Shown here: piece after piece, positions 47,101 to 62,459 of the stretch | How positions within the stretch are numbered: position 1 is the stretch's first letter | Layout: the number at the start of each line of letters is the position of its first letter | NCBI RefSeq assembly: GCF_932526225.1 | Contig: NC_064038.1 | Location: 17,039,075-17,103,074, forward strand | DNA: 64,000 nt | Source: Nematostella vectensis | Taxonomy: Eukaryota > Cnidaria > Anthozoa > Actiniaria > Edwardsiidae | Direction: 5' to 3' | Notes under the pieces: generated by a model | The model's database searches: none | Told to the model about the DNA's origin: nothing | What the model saw: the letters and a program-made list of their open reading frames with translations, nothing else | Program-made: the position numbers and the translations under genes

Positions 47101-49274
47101 ACAAAGTGGCGATTGGTGGTGTACTTTCGCAAATGACAAAGTGGCGATTGGTGGTGTACTTTCGCAAATGACAAAGTGGCGATTGGTGGTGTACTTTCAC
47201 AAATGACAAAGTGGCGGTTGGTGGTGTACTTTCACAAATGACAAAGTGGCGGTTGGTGGTGTACTTTCACCTATACAAAGGGATGATTGAAGGTGTACTT
47301 ACACATATGACAAAGTGGCGGTTGGTGGTGTACTTACACATATGACAAAGTGGCGGTTGGTGGTGTACTTTCACAAATGACAAAGTGGCAATTGGTGGTG
47401 TACTTTCACAAATGACAAAGTGGCGATTGGTGGTGTACTTTCACAAATGACAAAGTGGCGATTGGTGGTGTACTTTCACAAATGACAAAGTGGCGGTTGG
47501 TGGTGTACATTCACCTATACAAAGGGATGATTGGTGGTGTACTTACACATATGACAAAGTGGCGGTTGGTGGTGTACTTACACATATGACAAAGTGGCGG
47601 TTGGTGGTGTACTTACACATATGACAAAGTGGCGGTTGGTGGTGTACTTAAACATATGACAAAGTGGGGGTTGGTGGTGTACTTACACATATGACAAAGT
47701 GGCGGTTGGTGGTGTACTTACACATACGACAAAGTGGCGATTGGTGGTGTACTTTCACAAATGACAAAGTGGCGATTGGTGCTGTACTTTCACAAATGAC
47801 AAAGTGGCGATTGGTGCTGTACTTTCACAAATGACAAAGTGGCGATTGGTGGTGTACTTTCGCAAATGACAAAGTGGCGATTGGTGGTGTACTTTCGCAA
47901 ATGACAAAGTGGCGATTGGTGGTGTACTTTCACAAATGACAAAGTGGCGGTTGGTGGTGTACTTTCACAAATGACAAAGTGGCGGTTGGTGGTGTACTTT
48001 CACCTATACAAAGGGATGATTGGTGGTGTACTTACACATATGACAAAGTGGCGGTTGGTGGTGTACTTTCACAAATGACAAAGTGGCGATTGGTGGTGTA
48101 CTTACGCAAATGACAAAGTGGCGATTGGTGGTGTACTTACGCAAATGACAAAGTGGCGATTGGTGGTGTACTTACGCAAATGACAAAGTGGCAATTGGTG
48201 GTGTACTTACGCAAATGACAAAGTGGCGATTGGTGGTGTACTAACGCAAATGACAAAGTGGCGATTGGTGGTGTATTTACGCAAATGACAAAGTGGCGAT
48301 TGGTGGTGTTCTTACACAAATGACAAAGTGGCGATTGGTGGTGTTCTTACACGAATGACAGTGGCGATTGGTGGTGTACTTACACAAATGACAGTGGCGA
48401 TTGGTGGTGTACTTACACAAATGACAAAGTGGCGATTGGTGGTGTACTTACACAAATGACAAAGTGGCGATTGGTGGTGTACTTACACAAATGACAAAGT
48501 GGCGATTGGTGGTGTACTTACACAAATGACAAAGTGGCGATTGGTGGTGTACTTACACAAATGACAAAGTGGCGATTGGTGGTGTACTTACACATATGAC
48601 AAAGTGGCGATTGGTGGTGTACTTACACAAATGACAAAGTGGCGATTGGTGGTGTACTTTCACATATGACAAAGTGGCGATTGGTGGTGTACTTTCACAT
48701 ATGACGAAGGGATGATTGGTGTTGTACTTACACCTATGACAAAGGGATGATTGGTGGTGTACATACACATATGACATAGGGATGATTGGTGGTGTACTTA
48801 AACAAAAAACAAAGTGGCGACAAAGGGATGATTGGTGGTGTACTTACACAAATGACAAAGGGATGATTGGTGGTGTACTTACACAAATGACAAACGGATT
48901 AGTGGTGTTGTACTTACACATATGACAAACGGATTAGTGGTGTTGTACTTACACATATGACAAAGGGATGATTGGTGGTGTACTTACACATATGACAAAG
49001 GGATGATTAGTGGTGTACTTACACATATGACAAAGGGATGATTGGTGGTGTACTTACACATGTGACAAAGTGGCGGTTGATGGTGTACTTTCACCTATAC
49101 AAAGGGATGATTGGTGGTGTACTTACACATATGACAAAGGGATGATTGATGGTGTACTTACATTTATGAAGAAGGGATTAGTGGTGTTGTACTTTCACAT
49201 ATGACAAAGTGGCGATTGGTGGTGTACTTTCACATATGACGAAGGGATGATTGGTGTTGTACTTACACCTATGA

Positions 49275-52200
49275 CAAAAGGATGATTGGTGGTGTACATA
49301 CACATATGACATAGGGATGATTGGTGGTGTACTTAAACAAAAAACAAAGTGGCGACAAAGGGATGATTGGTGGTGTACTTACACAAATGACAAAGGGATG
49401 ATTGGTGGTGTACTTACACAAATGACAAACGGATTAGTGGTGTTGTACTTACACATATGACAAACGGATTAGTGGTGTTGTACTTACACATATGACAAAG
49501 GGATGATTGGTGGTGTACTTACACATATGACAAAGGGATGATTAGTGGTGTACTTACACATATGACAAAAAGATGATTGGTGGTGTACTTACACATATGA
49601 CAAAGTGGCGGTTGATGGTGTACTTTCACCTATACAAAGGGATGATTGGTGGTGTACTTACACATATGACAAAGGGATGATTGATGGTGTACTTACATTT
49701 ATGAAGAAGGGATTAGTGGTGTTGTACTTACACATATGACAAAGGGATTATTGATGTTGTACTTACACATATGACAAAGGGGTTATTGGTGTTGTATTTA
49801 CAACTATGACAAAGGGATTATTGGTGTTGTACTTTCGCATATGACAAAGGGATTATTGGTGTTGTATTTACATCTATGACAAAGGGATGGTTAGTGTTGT
49901 TCTTACACAAATGACAAAGGGATGGTAGGTTTGAACTTACACCTATGACGAAGGGATGATTGGTGTTGTACTTACATCTATGACAAAGGGATGATTGGTG
50001 GTGTACTTACACCTATGACAAAGGGATGATTGGTGGTGTACTTACACCTATGACAAAGAGATGATTGGTGGTGTACTTACACCTATGACAAAGGGATGAT
50101 TGGTGGTGTACTGACACCTATGACAAAGGGATGATTGGTGTTGTACTTACACCTACGACAAAGGGATGATTGGTGGTGTACTTACACCTATGACAAAGTG
50201 GCGGTTGGTGGTGTACTTACACCTATGACAAAGTGGCGGATGGTGGTGTACTTACACATATGACAAAGTGGCGGTTGGTGGTGTACTTACACATATGACA
50301 AAGTGGCGGTTGGTGGTGTACTTACACATATGACAAAGTGGCGGTTGGTGGTGTACTTACACCTATGACAAAGTGGCGGTTGGTGGTTTACTTACACATA
50401 TGACAAAGTGGCGGTTGGTGGTGTACTTACACCTATACAAAGGGATGATTGGTGGTGTACTTTCACCTATACAAAGGGATGATTGGTGGTGTACTTACAC
50501 ATATGACAAAGGGATGATTGGTGGTGTACTTACACATATGACAAAGGGATGATTGGTGGTGTACTTACACATATGACAAAGGGATGATTGGTGGTGTACT
50601 TACACATATGACAAAGGGATGATTGGTGGTGTACTTACTCATATGACAAAGGGATGATTGGTGGTGTACTTACATTTATGAAAAAGGGATTATTGGTGTT
50701 CTTACATCTATGACAAAGGGATGATTGGTGTTGTACTTAAACATATGACAAAGGGATGATTGGTGGTGTATTTACATCTAAGACAAAAGGATAGTGTTGC
50801 TCTTACAGAAATGACAAAGGGATGATTGGTGGTGTACTTACACATATGACAAAGGGATGATTAATGGTGTGCTTACACAAATGACAAAGGGATGATTGGT
50901 GGTGTACTTACACATATGACAAAGGGATGATTGGTGGTGTACTTACACATATGACAAAGGGATGATTGGTGGTGTACTTACACATATGACAAAGGGATGA
51001 TTAGTGGTGTACTTACACATATGACAAAGGGATGATTGGTGGTGTACTTACACATATGACAAAGGGATGATTGGTGGTGTACTTACACATATGACAAAGG
51101 GATGATTGGTGGTGTACTTACATTTATGAAAAAGGGATTATTGGTGTTCTTACATCTATGACAAAGGGATGATTGGTGTTGTACTTAAACATATGACAAA
51201 GGGATGATTGGTGGTGTATTTACACCTATGACAAAAGGATGATTGGTGGTGTACATACACATATGACATAGGGATGATTGGTGGTGTACTTAAACAAAAA
51301 ACAAAGTGGCGACAAAGGGATGATTGGTGGTGTACTTACACAAATGACAAAGGGATGATTGGTGGTGTACTTACACAAATGACAAACGGATTAGTGGTGT
51401 TGTACTTACACATATGACAAACGGATTAGTGGTGTTGTACTTACACATATGACAAAGGGATGATTGGTGGTGTACTTACACATATGACAAAGGGATGATT
51501 AGTGGTGTACTTACACATATGACAAAAAGATGATTGGTGGTGTACTTACACATATGACAAAGTGGCGGTTGATGGTGTACTTTCACCTATACAAAGGGAT
51601 GATTGGTGGTGTACTTACACATATGACAAAGGGATGATTGATGGTGTACTTACATTTATGAAGAAGGGATTAGTGGTGTTGTACTTACACATATGACAAA
51701 GGGATTATTGATGTTGTACTTACACATATGACAAAGGGGTTATTGGTGTTGTATTTACAACTATGACAAAGGGATTATTGGTGTTGTACTTTCGCATATG
51801 ACAAAGGGATTATTGGTGTTGTATTTACATCTATGACAAAGGGATGGTTAGTGTTGTTCTTACACAAATGACAAAGGGATGGTAGGTTTGAACTTACACC
51901 TATGACGAAGGGATGATTGGTGTTGTACTTACATCTATGACAAAGGGATGATTGGTGGTGTACTTACACCTATGACAAAGGGATGATTGGTGGTGTACTT
52001 ACACCTATGACAAAGAGATGATTGGTGGTGTACTTACACCTATGACAAAGGGATGATTGGTGGTGTACTGACACCTATGACAAAGGGATGATTGGTGTTG
52101 TACTTACACCTACGACAAAGGGATGATTGGTGGTGTACTTACACCTATGACAAAGTGGCGGTTGGTGGTGTACTTACACCTATGACAAAGTGGCGGATGG

Positions 52201-53007
52201 TGGTGTACTTACACATATGACAAAGTGGCGGTTGGTGGTGTACTTACACATATGACAAAGTGGCGGTTGGTGGTGTACTTACACATATGACAAAGTGGCG
52301 GTTGGTGGTGTACTTACACCTATGACAAAGTGGCGGTTGGTGGTTTACTTACACATATGACAAAGTGGCGGTTGGTGGTGTACTTACACCTATACAAAGG
52401 GATGATTGGTGGTGTACTTTCACCTATACAAAGGGATGATTGGTGGTGTACTTACACATATGACAAAGGGATGATTGGTGGTGTACTTACACATATGACA
52501 AAGGGATGATTGGTGGTGTACTTACACATATGACAAAGGGATGATTGGTGGTGTACTTACACATATGACAAAGGGATGATTGGTGGTGTACTTACACATA
52601 TGACAAAGGGATGATTGGTGGTGTACTTACATTTATGAAAAAGGGATTATTGGTGTTCTTACATCTATGACAAAGGGATGATTGGTGTTGTACTTAAACA
52701 TATGACAAAGGGATGATTGGTGGTGTATTTACATCTATGACAAAAGGATAGTGTTGCTCTTACAGAAATGACAAAGGGATGATTGGTGGTGTACTTACAC
52801 ATATGACAAAGGGATGATTAATGGTGTGCTTACACAAATGACAAAGGGATGATTGGTGGTGTACTTACACATATGACAAAGGGATGATTGGTGGTGTACT
52901 TACACATATGACAAAGGGATGATTGGTGGTGTACTTACACATATGACAAAGGGATGATTAGTGGTGTACTTACACATATGACAAAGGGATGATTGGTGGT
53001 GTACTTA
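49275..53007. repeat. Tandem duplication of about 1.96 kb within the 35-bp satellite
   Basis: A block of about 1.8 kb starting near 49,275 recurs 1,957 bp later. The AACAAAAAACAAAG landmark is at 49,336 and 51,293, and the order of variants after it (GGATTAGTGG, AAAAAGATG, ATTTATGAAGAAGG) is the same in both. Copies span about 49,275-51,050 and 51,232-53,007. Confidence 0.85.
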
Positions 53008-54000
53008 CACCTATGACAAAGAGATGATTGGTGGTGTACTTACACCTATGACAAAGGGATGATTGGTGGTGTACTTACACCTATGACAAAGGGATGATTG
53101 GTGTTGTACTTACACCTACGACAAAGGGATGATTGGTGGTGTACTTACACATATGACAAAGGGATGATTAATGGTGTGCTTACACATATGACAAAGGGAT
53201 GATTGGTGGTGTACTTACACATAACATAGGGATGATTGGTGGTGTACTTACAGATATGACAAAGGGATTATTGGTGTTGTACTTACACATATGACAAAGG
53301 GATTATTGGCGTTGAATTTACACTTATGACAAAGGGATTATTGGTGTTGTACTTTCACATATGACAAAGGGATTATTGGTGTTGTATTTATATCTATGAC
53401 AAAAGGAAGGTTAGTGTTGTTCTTACACAAATGACAAAGGAATGGTTGGTGTTGAACTTACACCTATGACGAAGGGATTATTAGTGTTGTACTTACACCT
53501 ATGACAAAGGGATTATTGATGTTGTACTTACACATATGACAAAGGGGTTATTGGTGTTGTACTTACACATATGACATAGGGATTATTGGTGTTGTTCTTA
53601 CACATATGACAAAGGGATTATTGGTGTTGAATTTACAACTATGACAAAGGGATTATTGGTGTTGTACTTTTACATATGAAAAAGGGATTATTGATGTTGT
53701 ATTTACATCTATGACAAAGGGATGGTTAGTGTTGTTCTTACACAAATGACAAAGGGATGGTAGGTGTTGAACTTACACCTATGACAAAGGGATGATTGGT
53801 GTTGTACTTACACCTATGACAAAGGGATGATTGCTGGTGTACTTTCACCTATACAAAGGGATGATTGGTGGTGTACTTACACCTATGACAAAGGGATGAT
53901 TGGTGGTGTACTTACACCTATGACAAAGGGATGATTGGTGGTGTACTTTCTAACCATCCCCAAAGGGGTTATTGGTGTTGAACTTACACCTACGACGAAG

Positions 54001-55660
54001 GGATTTGTGGTGTTGTACTTACACATATGACAAAGGGATTATTGATGTTGTACTTACACATATGACATAGGGATTATTGGTGTTGTACTTACACATATGA
54101 CATAGGGATTATTGGTGTTGTACTTACACATATGACAAAGGGATTATTGGTGTTGAATTTACAACTATGACAAAGGGATTATTGGTGTTATACTTTCGCA
54201 TATGACAAAGGGATTATTGGTGTTGTATTTACATCTATGACAAAGGGATGGTTAGTGTTGTTCTTACACAAATGACAAAGGGATGGTAGGTTTGAACTTA
54301 CACCTATGACGAAGGGATGATTGGTGTTGTACTTACACCTATGACAAAGGGATGATTGGTGTTGTACTTACACATATGACATAGGGATGATTGGTGGTGT
54401 ACTTACACATATGACAAAGGGATGATTAGTGGTGTACTTACACATATGACAAAGGGATGATTGGTGGTGTACTTACACATAACATAGGGATGATTAATGG
54501 TGTACTTACAGATATGACAAAGGGATTATTGGTGTTGTACTTACACATATGACAAAGGGATTATTGGCGTTGAATTTACACTTATGACAAAGGGATTATT
54601 GGTGTTGTACTTTCACATATGACAAAGGGATTATTGGTGTTGTATTTATACCTATGACAAAAGGAAGGTTAGTGTTGTTCTTACACAAATGACAAAGGAA
54701 TGGTTGGTGTTGAACTTAAACCTATGACGAAGGAATTATTAGTGTTGTACTTACACCTATGACAAAGGGATTATTGATGTTGTACTTACACATATGACAA
54801 AGGGATTATTGGTGTTTAATTTACAACTATGACAAAGGGATTTGTGGTGTTGTACTTACACATATGACAAAGGGATTATTGATGTTGTACTTACACATAT
54901 GACATAGGGATTATTGGTGTTGTACTTACACATATGACATAGGGATTATTGGTGTTGTACTTACACATATGACAAAGGGATTATTGGTGTTGAATTTACA
55001 ACTATGACAAAGGGATTATTGGTGTTGTACTTTCGCATATGACAAAGGGATTATTGGTGTTGTATTTACATCTATGACAAAGGGATGGTTAGTGTTGTTC
55101 TTACACAAATGACAAAGGGATGGTAGGTTTGAACTTACACCTATGACGAAGGGATGATTGGTGTTGTACTTACACCTATGACAAAGGGATGATTGGTGTT
55201 GTACTTACACATATGACATAGGGATGATTGGTGGTGTACTTACACATATGACAAAGGGATGATTAGTGGTGTACTTACACATATGACAAAGGGATGATTG
55301 GTGGTGTACTTACACATAACATAGGGATGATTAATGGTGTACTTACAGATATGACAAAGGGATTATTGGTGTTGTACTTACACATATGACAAAGGGATTA
55401 TTGGCGTTGAATTTACACTTATGACAAAGGGATTATTGGTGTTGTACTTTCACATATGACAAAGGGATTATTGGTGTTGTATTTATATCTATGACAAAAG
55501 GAAGGTTAGTGTTGTTCTTACACAAATGACAAAGGAATGGTTGGTGTTGAACTTAAACCTATGACGAAGGAATTATTAGTGTTGTACTTACACCTATGAC
55601 AAAGGGATTATTGATGTTGTACTTACACATATGACAAAGGGGTTATTGGTGTTGTACTTA
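54001..55660. repeat. Tandem duplication of 837 bp within the 35-bp satellite
   Basis: The rare GGATTTGTGG variant occurs at 54,001 and 54,838, followed by the same series of unit variants, including ACATAACATAGGG and GGATTAATGG. The copies are therefore adjacent 837-bp blocks; the right edge of the second is approximate. Confidence 0.8.
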
Positions 55661-56477
55661 CACATATGACATAGGGATTATTGGTGTTGTACTTACACAT
55701 ATGACAAAGGGATTATTGGTGTTGAATTTACAACTATGACAAAGGGATTATTGGTGTTGTACTTTCACATATGACAAAGGGATTATTGGCGTTGAATTTA
55801 CACTTATGACAAAGGGATTATTGGTGTTGTACTTTCACATATGACAAAGGGATTATTGGTGTTGTATTTATATCTATGACAAAAGGAAGGTTAGTGTTGT
55901 TCTTACACAAATGACAAAGGAATGGTTGGTGTTGAACTTACACCTATGACGAAGGGATTATTAGTGTTGTACTTACAGATATGACAAAGGGATTATTGAT
56001 GTTGTACTTACACATATGACAAAGGGGTTATTGGTGTTGAATTTACACTTATGACAAAGGGATTATTGGTGTTGTAGTTTCACATATGACAAAGGGATTA
56101 TTGGTGTTGTACTTTCACATATGACAAAGGGATTATTGGTGTTGTACTTTCACATATGACAAAGGGATTATTGGTGTTGTATTTACATCTATGACAAAGG
56201 GATGGTAGGTGTTGAACTTACACCTATGACGAAGGGATGATTGGTGGTGTACTTACACCTATAACAAAGGGATGATTGGTGGTGTACTTTCTAACCATCC
56301 CCAAAGGGGTTATTGGTGTTGAACTTACACCTATGACGAAGGGATTAGTGGTGTTGTACTTACACATATGACAAAGGGATTATTGATGTTGTACTTACAC
56401 ATATGACATAGGGATTATTGGTGTTGTACTTACACATATGACATAGGGATTATTGGTGTTGTACTTACACATATGAC

Positions 56478-59400
56478 AAAGGGATTATTGGTGTTGTACT
56501 TTCGCATATGACAAAGGGATTATTGGTGTTGTATTTACATCTATGACAAAGGGATGGTTAGTGTTGTTCTTACACAAATGACAAAGGGATGGTAGGTTTG
56601 AACTTACACCTATGACGAAGGGATGATTGGTGTTGTACTTACACATATGACAAAGGGATTATTGGTGTTGTATTCACATCTATGGCAAAGGGATGGTTAG
56701 TGTTGTTCTTACACAAATGACAAAGGGATGATTGGTGTTGTACTTACACATATGACAAAGGTATGATTGGTGTTGTACTTACACATATGACAAAGGGATG
56801 ATTGGTGTTGTACTTACATTATTGACAAAGGGATGATTGGTGTTGTACTTACATTATTGACAAAGGGATTATTGGTGTTGTAATTACATCTATGACAAAG
56901 GGATGGTTAGTGTTTTTCTTACACATATGACAAAGGGATGGTTGGTGTTGTACTCACACATATCACAAAGGGATGATTGGTGTTGTACTTACACATATGA
57001 CAAAGGGATGATTAGTGATGTACTTACTTATATCACAAAGGGATGATTAGTGGTGTACTTACACATATGACAAAGGGATGATTAGTGGTGTACTTACACA
57101 TATGACAAAGGGATGATTGGTGGTGTACTTACACATATGACAAAGTGGCGGTTGGTGGTGTACTTTCACCTATACAAAGGGATGATTGGTGGTGTACTTA
57201 CACATATGACAAAGGGATGATTGGTGGTGTACTTACACATATGACAAAGGGATGATTGGTGTTGTACTTACACATATGACAAAGGGATGATTGGTGGTGT
57301 ATTTACATCTATGACAAAGGGATAGTTAGTGTTGCTCTTACAGAAATGACAAAGGGATGATTGGTGGTGTACTTACACATATGACAAAGGGATGATTAAT
57401 GGTGTGCTTACACATATGACAAAGGGATGATTGCTGGTGTACTTACACATATGACATAGGGATGATTGGTGGTGTACTTACACATATGACAAAGGGATGA
57501 TTAGTGGTGTACTTACACATATGACAAAGGGATGATTGGTGGTGTACTTACACATATGACAAAGTGGCGGTTGGTGGTGTACTTACACCTATGACGAAGG
57601 GATTATTAGTGTTGTACTTACACCTATGACAAAGGGATTATTGATGTTGTACTTACACATATGACAAAGGGATGATTGGTGTTGTACTTACACATATGAC
57701 AAAGGGATGATTGGTGTTGTATTTATATCTATGACAAAGGGATGGTTAGTGTTGTTCTTACACAAATGACAAAGGAATGGTTGGTGTTGAACTTACACCT
57801 ATGACGAAGGGATTATTAGTGTTGTACTTACACCTATAACAAAGGGATTATTGATGTTGTACTTACACATATGACAAAGGGGTTATTGGTGTTGTACTTA
57901 CACATATGACATAGGGTTTATTGGTGTTGTACTTACACATATGACAAAGGGATTATTGGTGTTGAATTTACACTTATGACAAAGGGATTATTGGTGTTGT
58001 ACTTTCACATATGACAAAGGGATTATTGGTGTTGTATTTACATCTATGACAAAGGGATGGTTAGTGTTGTTCTTACACAAACGACAAAGGGATGGTAGGT
58101 GTTGAACTTACACCTATGACGAAGGGATGATTGGTGTTGTACTTTCACCTATACAAAGGGATGATTGGTGGTGTACTTACACCTATGACAAAGGGATGAT
58201 TGGTGGTGTACTTACACCTATGACAAAGGGATGATTGGTGGTGTACTTTCTAACCATCCCCAAAGGGGTTATTGGTGTTTAACTTACACCTATGACGAAG
58301 GGATTAGTGGTGTTGTACTTACACATATAACAAAGTGGCGGTTGGTGGTGTACTCACACATATGACAAAGTGGCGGTTGGTGGTGTACATACACATATGA
58401 CAAAGTGGCGGTTGGTGGTGTACTTACACCTATGACAAAGGGATGATTGGTGGTGTACTTACACATATGACAAAGTGGCAGTTGGTGGTGTACTTACACA
58501 TATGACAAAGGGATGATTGGTGGTGTACTTACACATATGACAAAGTGGCGGTTGGTGGTGTACTTACACCTATGACAAAGGGATTATTGGTGGTGTACTT
58601 ACACATATGACAAAGTGGCAGTTGGTGGTGTACTTACACATATGACAAAGGGATGATTGGTGGTGTACTTACACCTATGACAAAGGGATTATTGGTGGTG
58701 TACTTACACCTATGACAAAGGGGTAACTAGTGTTGTACTTACACATATGACAAAGGGATGATTGGTGTTGTTCTTACACAAAAAAAAAAGTGAAGATGAT
58801 TGGTGGTGTACTTACACATATGACAAAGTATCGGTTGGTGGTGTACTTACACATATGACAAAGTATCGGTTGGTGGTGTACTTACACATATGACAAAGTG
58901 GCGGTTGGTGGTGTACTTACACATATGACAAAGTGGCGGTTGGTGGTGTACTTACACATATGACAAAGTGGCGGTTGGTGGTGTACTTACACATTTGACA
59001 AAGGGATGATTGGTGGTGTACTTACACATATGACAAAGGGATGATTGGTGGTGTACTTACACATATGACATAGGGATGATTGGTGTTGTACTTTCACATA
59101 TGACAAAGGGATTATTGGTGTTGTATTTACATCTATGACAAAGGGGTGGTTAGTGTTGTTCTTACACAAATGACAAAGGGATGGTAGGTGTTGAACTTAC
59201 ACCTATGACGAAGGGATTAGTGGTGTTGTACTTACACCTTTGACAAAGGGATTATTGATGTTGTACTTACACATATGACAAAGGGGTTATTGGTGTTGTA
59301 CTTACACATATGACATAGGGATTATTGGTGTTGTACTTACACATATGACAAAGGGATTATTGGTGTTGAATTTACAACTATGACAAAGGGATTATTGGTG

Positions 59401-62262
59401 TTGTACTTTCGCATATGACAAAGGGATTATTGGTGTTGTATTTACATCTATGACAAAGGGATGGTTAGTGTTGTTCTTACACAAATGACAAAGGGATGGT
59501 AGGTTTGAACTTACACCTATGACGAAGGGATGATTGGTGTTGTACTTACACATATGACAAAGGGATTATTGGTGTTGTATTCACATCTATGGCAAAGGGA
59601 TGGTTAGTGTTGTTCTTACACAAATGACAAAGGGATGATTGGTGTTGTACTTACACATATGACAAAGGTATGATTGGTGTTGTACTTACACATATGACAA
59701 AGGGATGATTGGTGTTGTACTTACATTATTGACAAAGGGATGATTGGTGTTGTACTTACATTATTGACAAAGGGATTATTGGTGTTGTAATTACATCTAT
59801 GACAAAGGGATGGTTAGTGTTTTTCTTACACATATGACAAAGGGATGGTTGGTGTTGTACTCACACATATCACAAAGGGATGATTGGTGTTGTACTTACA
59901 CATATGACAAAGGGATGATTAGTGATGTACTTACTTATATCACAAAGGGAAGATTAGTGGTGTACTTACACATATGACAAAGGGATGATTAGTGGTGTAC
60001 TTACACATATGACAAAGGGATGATTGGTGGTGTACTTACACATATGACAAAGTGGCGGTTGGTGGTGTACTTTCACCTATACAAAGGGATGATTGGTGGT
60101 GTACTTACACATATGACAAAGGGATGATTGGTGGTGTACTTACACATATGACAAAGGGATGATTGGTGTTGTACTTACACATATGACAAAGGGATGATTG
60201 GTGGTGTATTTACATCTATGACAAAGGGATAGTTAGTGTTGCTCTTACAGAAATGACAAAGGGATGATTGGTGGTGTACTTACACATATGACAAAGGGAT
60301 GATTAATGGTGTGCTTACACATATGACAAAGGGATGATTGCTGGTGTACTTACACATATGACATAGGGATGATTGGTGGTGTACTTACACATATGACAAA
60401 GGGATGATTAGTGGTGTACTTACACATATGACAAAGGGATGATTGGTGGTGTACTTACACATATGACAAAGTGGCGGTTGGTGGTGTACTTACACCTATG
60501 ACGAAGGGATTATTAGTGTTGTACTTACACCTATGACAAAGGGATTATTGATGTTGTACTTACACATATGACAAAGGGATGATTGGTGTTGTACTTACAC
60601 ATATGACAAAGGGATGATTGGTGTTGTATTTATATCTATGACAAAGGGATGGTTAGTGTTGTTCTTACACAAATGACAAAGGAATGGTTGGTGTTGAACT
60701 TACACCTATGACGAAGGGATTATTAGTGTTGTACTTACACCTATGACAAAGGGATTATTGATGTTGTACTTACACATATGACAAAGGGGTTATTGGTGTT
60801 GTTCTTACACATATGACATAGGGGTTATTGGTGTTGTACTTACACATATGACAAAGGGATTATTGGTGTTGAATTTACACTTATGACAAAGGGATTATTG
60901 GTGTTGTACTTTCACATATGACAAAGGGATTATTGGTGTTGTATTTACATCTATGACAAAGGGATGGTTAGTGTTGTTCTTACACAAACGACAAAGGGAT
61001 GGTAGGTGTTGAACTTACACCTATGACGAAGGGATGATTGGTGTTGTACTTTCACCTATACAAAGGGATGATTGGTGGTGTACTTACACCTATGACAAAG
61101 GGATGATTGGTGGTGTACTTACACCTATGACAAAGGGATGATTGGTGGTGTACTTTCTAACCATCCCCAAAGGGGTTATTGGTGTTTAACTTACACCAAT
61201 GACGAAGGGATTAGTGGTGTTGTACTTACACATATGACAAAGTGGCGGTTGGTGGTGTACTCACACATATGACAAAGTGGCGGTTGGTGGTGTACATACA
61301 CATATGACAAAGTGGCGGTTGGTGGTGTACTTACACCTATGACAAAGGGATGATTGGTGGTGTACTTACACATATGACAAAGTGGCAGTTGGTGGTGTAC
61401 TTACACATATGACAAAGGGATGATTGGTGGTGTACTTACACATATGACAAAGTGGCGGTTGGTGGTGTACTTACACCTATGACAAAGGGATTATTGGTGG
61501 TGTACTTACACATATGACAAAGTGGCAGTTGGTGGTGTACTTACACATATGACAAAGGGATGATTGGTGGTGTACTTACACCTATGACAAAGGGATTATT
61601 GGTGGTGTACTTACACCTATGACAAAGGGGTAACTAGTGTTGTACTTACACATATGACAAAGGGATGATTGGTGTTGTTCTTACACAAAAAAAAAAGTGA
61701 AGATGATTGGTGGTGTACTTACACATATGACAAAGTATTGGTTGGTGGTGTACTTACACATATGACAAAGTATCGGTTGGTGGTGTTCTTACACATATGA
61801 CAAAGTGGCGGTTGGTGGTGTACTTACACATATGACAAAGTGGCGGTTGGTGGTGTACTTACACATATGACAAAGTGGCGGTTGGTGGTGTACTTACACA
61901 TTTGACAAAGGGATGATTGGTGGTGTACTTACACATATGACAAAGGGATGATTGGTGGTGTACTTACACATATGACATAGGGATGATTGGTGTTGTACTT
62001 TCACATATGACAAAGGGATTATTGGTGTTGTATTTACATCTATGACAAAGGGGTGGTTAGTGTTGTTCTTACACAAATGACAAAGGGATGGTAGGTGTTG
62101 AACTTACACCTATGACGAAGGGATTAGTGGTGTTGTACTTACACCTATGACAAAGGGATTATTGATGTTGTACTTACACATATGACAAAGGGGTTATTGG
62201 TGTTGTACTTACACATATGACATAGGGATTATTGGTGTTGTACTTACACATATGACAAAGGG
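56478..62262. repeat. Tandem duplication of 2,907 bp within the 35-bp satellite
   Basis: Three rare landmarks repeat at exactly this offset: TTACATTATTGAC (56,814 and 59,721), AACCATCCCC (58,252 and 61,159) and ACAAACGACAAAGG (near 58,076 and 60,983). The copies run about 56,478-59,355 and 59,385-62,262 and differ by only a few bases. Confidence 0.88.
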
Positions 62263-62459
62263 ATGATTGGTGGTGTACTTACACCTATGACGAAGGGATG
62301 ATTGGTGCTGTACTTACACCTATGACAAAGGGATGATTGGTGTTGTACTTACACCTATGACAAAGGGATGATTGGTGGTGTACTTACACATATGACAAAG
62401 TGGCGGTTGGTGGTGTATTTACACATATGACAAAGTGGCGGTTGGTGGTGTACTTACAC

